Notes under the pieces: model-generated
Databases searched by the model: none
What the model was told of the DNA's origin: nothing
What the model saw: the letters and a program-made list of their open reading frames with translations, nothing else
Translations under genes and position numbers: made by a program
Source: Herbaspirillum sp. meg3
Lineage (GTDB): Bacteria > Pseudomonadota > Gammaproteobacteria > Burkholderiales > Burkholderiaceae_D
Assembly: GCF_002257565.1 (NCBI RefSeq)
Contig: NZ_CP022736.1
Span: 5,208,001-5,272,000, forward strand
DNA: 64,000 bases
Direction: 5' to 3'
Part shown: in pieces, positions 61,975 through 64,000 of the stretch
Position numbering within the stretch: the stretch's first letter is position 1
Layout of the letters: each line of letters starts with the position of its first letter

Positions 61975-62406
61975 ATGACCATCAACTGGGCGGGCTTCAC
62001 CCCTTGGACTTCTCTTGCCGGCGGGCTGCTGATCGGGCTGGCCGTGGCGTTGCTGATTTTGCTCAACGGCCGGATCGCCGGTATCAGCGGCATCCTCGGC
62101 GGACTATTGCGGCCATCGAAGGGAGATGTCTTCTGGCGCGTGGCGTTTGTCGCCGGATTGATTGGCGCGCCGCTGGCATATGGTCTTGCGGCATCCTTGC
62201 CAACGGTCACCATCGAAGCCGGCACGCCGACGCTGATCATCGCCGGCTTGCTGGTGGGACTAGGTACACGCTACGGCTCGGGCTGCACCAGTGGACACGG
62301 CGTATGCGGCTTGTCGCGGTTATCCGTGCGTTCACTGGCGGCGACGATTACCTTCATGGCAACCGGGTTCGTCACCGTGTTTGTCGTGCGCCATTTGCTC
62401 GGTTGA
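61975..62406 (+). CDS. YeeE/YedE (DUF395) half-size transporter, first subunit
   Basis: A 143-residue membrane protein with about four helices. The sulfur-transport signature 'RYGSGCTSGHGVCGLSRLS' contains the Cys residues that bind thiosulfate in TsuA-type channels. It lies 10 bp before the second subunit. Two-gene YeeE/YedE pairs (PmpAB type) move sulfur compounds across the inner membrane. The ribosome-binding site is weak. Confidence 0.85.
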   Translation: MTINWAGFTPWTSLAGGLLIGLAVALLILLNGRIAGISGILGGLLRPSKGDVFWRVAFVAGLIGAPLAYGLAASLPTVTIEAGTPTLIIAGLLVGLGTRYGSGCTSGHGVCGLSRLSVRSLAATITFMATGFVTVFVVRHLLG

Positions 62407-62416
62407 GGAGGACAGT

Positions 62417-62869
62417 ATGCATATCGTGACGGCGCTCATCGCCGGATTGATTTTCGGCATCGGACTGATCGTATCGGGCATGACCGATCCTGCAAAAGTA
62501 ACCGGTTTTCTGGATCTCGCCGGCAACTGGAATCCTTCACTGGCGTTCGTCATGGCCGGTGCAATTCTGATCGGGTTTCCGGTGTTTCGCTTTATCGGCA
62601 AAAGAAAACAATCGCTGACAGGCGCGCCCCTGCGCATGCCGACGAACACCCGCATTGACCGCCGCCTCATCGCCGGTGCGCTGCTGTTCGGTGCAGGCTG
62701 GGGACTTGCCGGTTATTGCCCCGGTCCGGTGCTGGCGTCACTCGCCACGGGCAGCATGAAGCCGGTGCTTTTTACCATTGCCATGCTGGCCGGGATGGCG
62801 ATCTTTGAAATTCTGGAACACGTTGCTGCGGCGAGAAAGCGCACTGCGTCGTCGGGACGAGGAGGTTGA
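62417..62869 (+). CDS. YeeE/YedE half-size transporter, second subunit (DUF6691)
   Basis: A 150-residue membrane protein with about four helices and 'GLIVSGMTDPAKVTGFLDL' plus 'GAGWGLAGYCPGPVLASL', the second half-site with its Cys. A strong ribosome-binding site (GAGGAGG) precedes the ATG. With the previous gene it makes a full transporter. Confidence 0.87.
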   Translation: MHIVTALIAGLIFGIGLIVSGMTDPAKVTGFLDLAGNWNPSLAFVMAGAILIGFPVFRFIGKRKQSLTGAPLRMPTNTRIDRRLIAGALLFGAGWGLAGYCPGPVLASLATGSMKPVLFTIAMLAGMAIFEILEHVAAARKRTASSGRGG

Positions 62870-63232
62870 TTTGTCGCTCGCCACACCCTTCTTCGCATCG
62901 CTGATCGGCAAACGCGTCTCGCCGCTTTCCGCGACGCGTTTGTGCAGGAGATGCGCGCCGTGTATCTGCCGGGTACAGGCGGCACGACCTTGTTGCCCTC
63001 CCAACGTTTATTTTTAGTCATCACTCTTTGACTTGTTGCGAGCTTATTGCTGATTTATTGTGCAGAAAATATTTCCTGCGATAAAGTTCTCCTCCATACT
63101 TGCCGTTAACAAACATTTCGTACGAAACCTTCGCCGTCCTCTGCCTCTTTGCTTCAAACTGGCGCAGAGATTGACATTGAAGGATTCGCAACTAAAGTCT
63201 TAACGTGCGCGGCAGTACTCCGGGAGAAGAAC
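62870..63232. promoter_or_regulatory. 363-bp gap with a stem-loop and a palindrome
   Basis: A stem-loop with 9-bp arms AAACGCGTC/GACGCGTTT (62910-62941) follows the transporter pair and may act in transcript ending, although it has no T-tract. A perfect 12-bp palindrome TTTCGTACGAAA lies at 63116-63127, about 105 nt before the next ATG, in an AT-rich promoter-like region. No gene is visible. Confidence 0.4.
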
Positions 63233-63955
63233 ATGAAAAAAATCAACATGAACGTCAAGGATGAAGTCTATGAGTCGCTGGACCGCGAGTTCAAAAACTT
63301 CATCCGTCTGTCCTTGAAATGCGACTCGGGTTTTGTCTCGCCGTCGTTCGACAATTTTTTGTTGGCAAAACTATCAGACAACACGACCTTCCTGACCGAA
63401 GAAGCCGTGCAGCATCTGATGATGTCGGGACAGTACGCGTGGGCAAAGCGCGCACTGGATAAAGATTTTCCGGACGTGGTGGCGATCCTGATTTCGCAGG
63501 CGTCGAACTACGGCTTCCATATCGCGGTGCGTCAGGACTGGGGCTCAGACGATCTGACGGCAGCGTCCAAGGCGTGGGCCACGGCCATTGTCAAACAGGC
63601 CAAGGGCGATGAGTCGCAAATCGACATCCTGGCGGCGCAGATCAAATCGTCGGCGGTCAGCATCGGCCACGTGGAAGAGAAACTGAAGACACCGGCATGG
63701 CGGCTGGCGGCGTCGCTGGCGCAACAACTGCATGACGCCAAGATCGCGGTCGAACACGCCCGCGGCAGCGTCGCCCACGAAAAACTGGGCGCGCTGCGCA
63801 GTTTGCTGAAGCTGGGCATCGCGTACGGCACGGTCAAGGAAAAAGATGAGAAGGAAATTCTGGAGCGCCTGCGCGTGAAGAAGCCTTATCTCTTTGAAGA
63901 GGAAGAAAGCTTCTTGACCCGTGCGATCGCCTGGTGGCGCAGCGTGTTTGCCTGA
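63233..63955 (+). CDS. Unrecognised 240-residue protein
   Basis: ATG 63233 follows GGGAGA. The protein is soluble and mostly helical, with no signal peptide, no membrane segment and no family motif I can name. It ends with an acidic run and a Trp pair ('EEEESFLTRAIAWWRSVFA'), which may form an amphipathic C-terminal helix. Being alone behind a palindrome-bearing promoter, it may be regulated separately. Confidence 0.75.
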   Translation: MKKINMNVKDEVYESLDREFKNFIRLSLKCDSGFVSPSFDNFLLAKLSDNTTFLTEEAVQHLMMSGQYAWAKRALDKDFPDVVAILISQASNYGFHIAVRQDWGSDDLTAASKAWATAIVKQAKGDESQIDILAAQIKSSAVSIGHVEEKLKTPAWRLAASLAQQLHDAKIAVEHARGSVAHEKLGALRSLLKLGIAYGTVKEKDEKEILERLRVKKPYLFEEEESFLTRAIAWWRSVFA

Positions 63956-64000
63956 GCCTCTCCTGATCTGCGGCGGCGCGGTTCGCAGGGTTGTGTCATC

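Overview
The window looks like a chromosomal segment of a GC-rich betaproteobacterium of the Oxalobacteraceae type, probably Herbaspirillum or a close relative. That placement is an inference from gene content and style: many LysR regulators, periplasmic-binding-protein transporters, large hybrid kinases, a PaoABC-type aldehyde oxidoreductase and an aromatic 2-oxo-acid branch. There is no rRNA, tRNA, CRISPR array, integrase or insertion sequence that I can see.

Layout. 1-7.5 kb: two large hybrid histidine kinases on the minus strand, the first cut by the window edge. 7.7-9.4 kb: a LysR gene divergent from a small NADP-binding reductase. 9.4-15.8 kb: a LysR gene divergent from an operon of RraA-like aldolase, class I aminotransferase and a four-gene polar amino acid ABC transporter, which reads as import, transamination and aldol cleavage of an unusual amino acid. 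16.0-20.1 kb: a Tat-exported molybdenum aldehyde oxidoreductase (paoABC type). 20.2-24.7 kb: OsmC protein, a LysR/EamA exporter divergon and an NmrA-like/LysR divergon, both with clear inverted repeats between the genes. 24.7-26.4 kb: a CSS-motif EAL phosphodiesterase.

26.5-34.6 kb: an MFS aromatic-acid transporter, a LysR regulator, benzoylformate decarboxylase and an aldehyde dehydrogenase. They appear to form one regulon, because the transporter and the decarboxylase carry the same operator-plus-promoter arrangement at identical internal spacing. A low-GC DUF262/HNH gene, likely an anti-phage Type IV-like restriction enzyme, is inserted in the middle.

34.6-42.4 kb: the most unusual locus. 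A divergent regulator (HTH, degenerate cyclase-like region, AAA ATPase, TPR) faces a compact operon of a 24-residue peptide ORF, an 81-residue protein, a MACPF pore-forming protein, a translationally coupled GT4 glycosyltransferase and an unrecognised protein.

42.5-50.0 kb: three tandem tail-collar (Mdp-type) proteins divergent from a 1,724-residue Ig-repeat autotransporter. 50.2-56.7 kb: a lipoprotein, a hybrid kinase/LuxR response regulator pair, and a candidate type XI secretion pair: a low-complexity protein with a C-terminal TbpB-like barrel and a Slam-like (TPR plus DUF560 barrel) outer-membrane protein, preceded by a near-perfect 24-bp palindrome. 57.0-61.9 kb: an NMT1-type ABC transporter, amidase and FCD-GntR regulator, with a likely GntR operator and a terminator-like hairpin just before the first gene. 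62-64 kb: two half-size YeeE/YedE transport proteins and an unrecognised 240-residue protein.

Start codons were moved from the longest ORF to the best ribosome-binding site wherever the sequence allowed. All functional names rest on motif recognition by eye; no database search was run.
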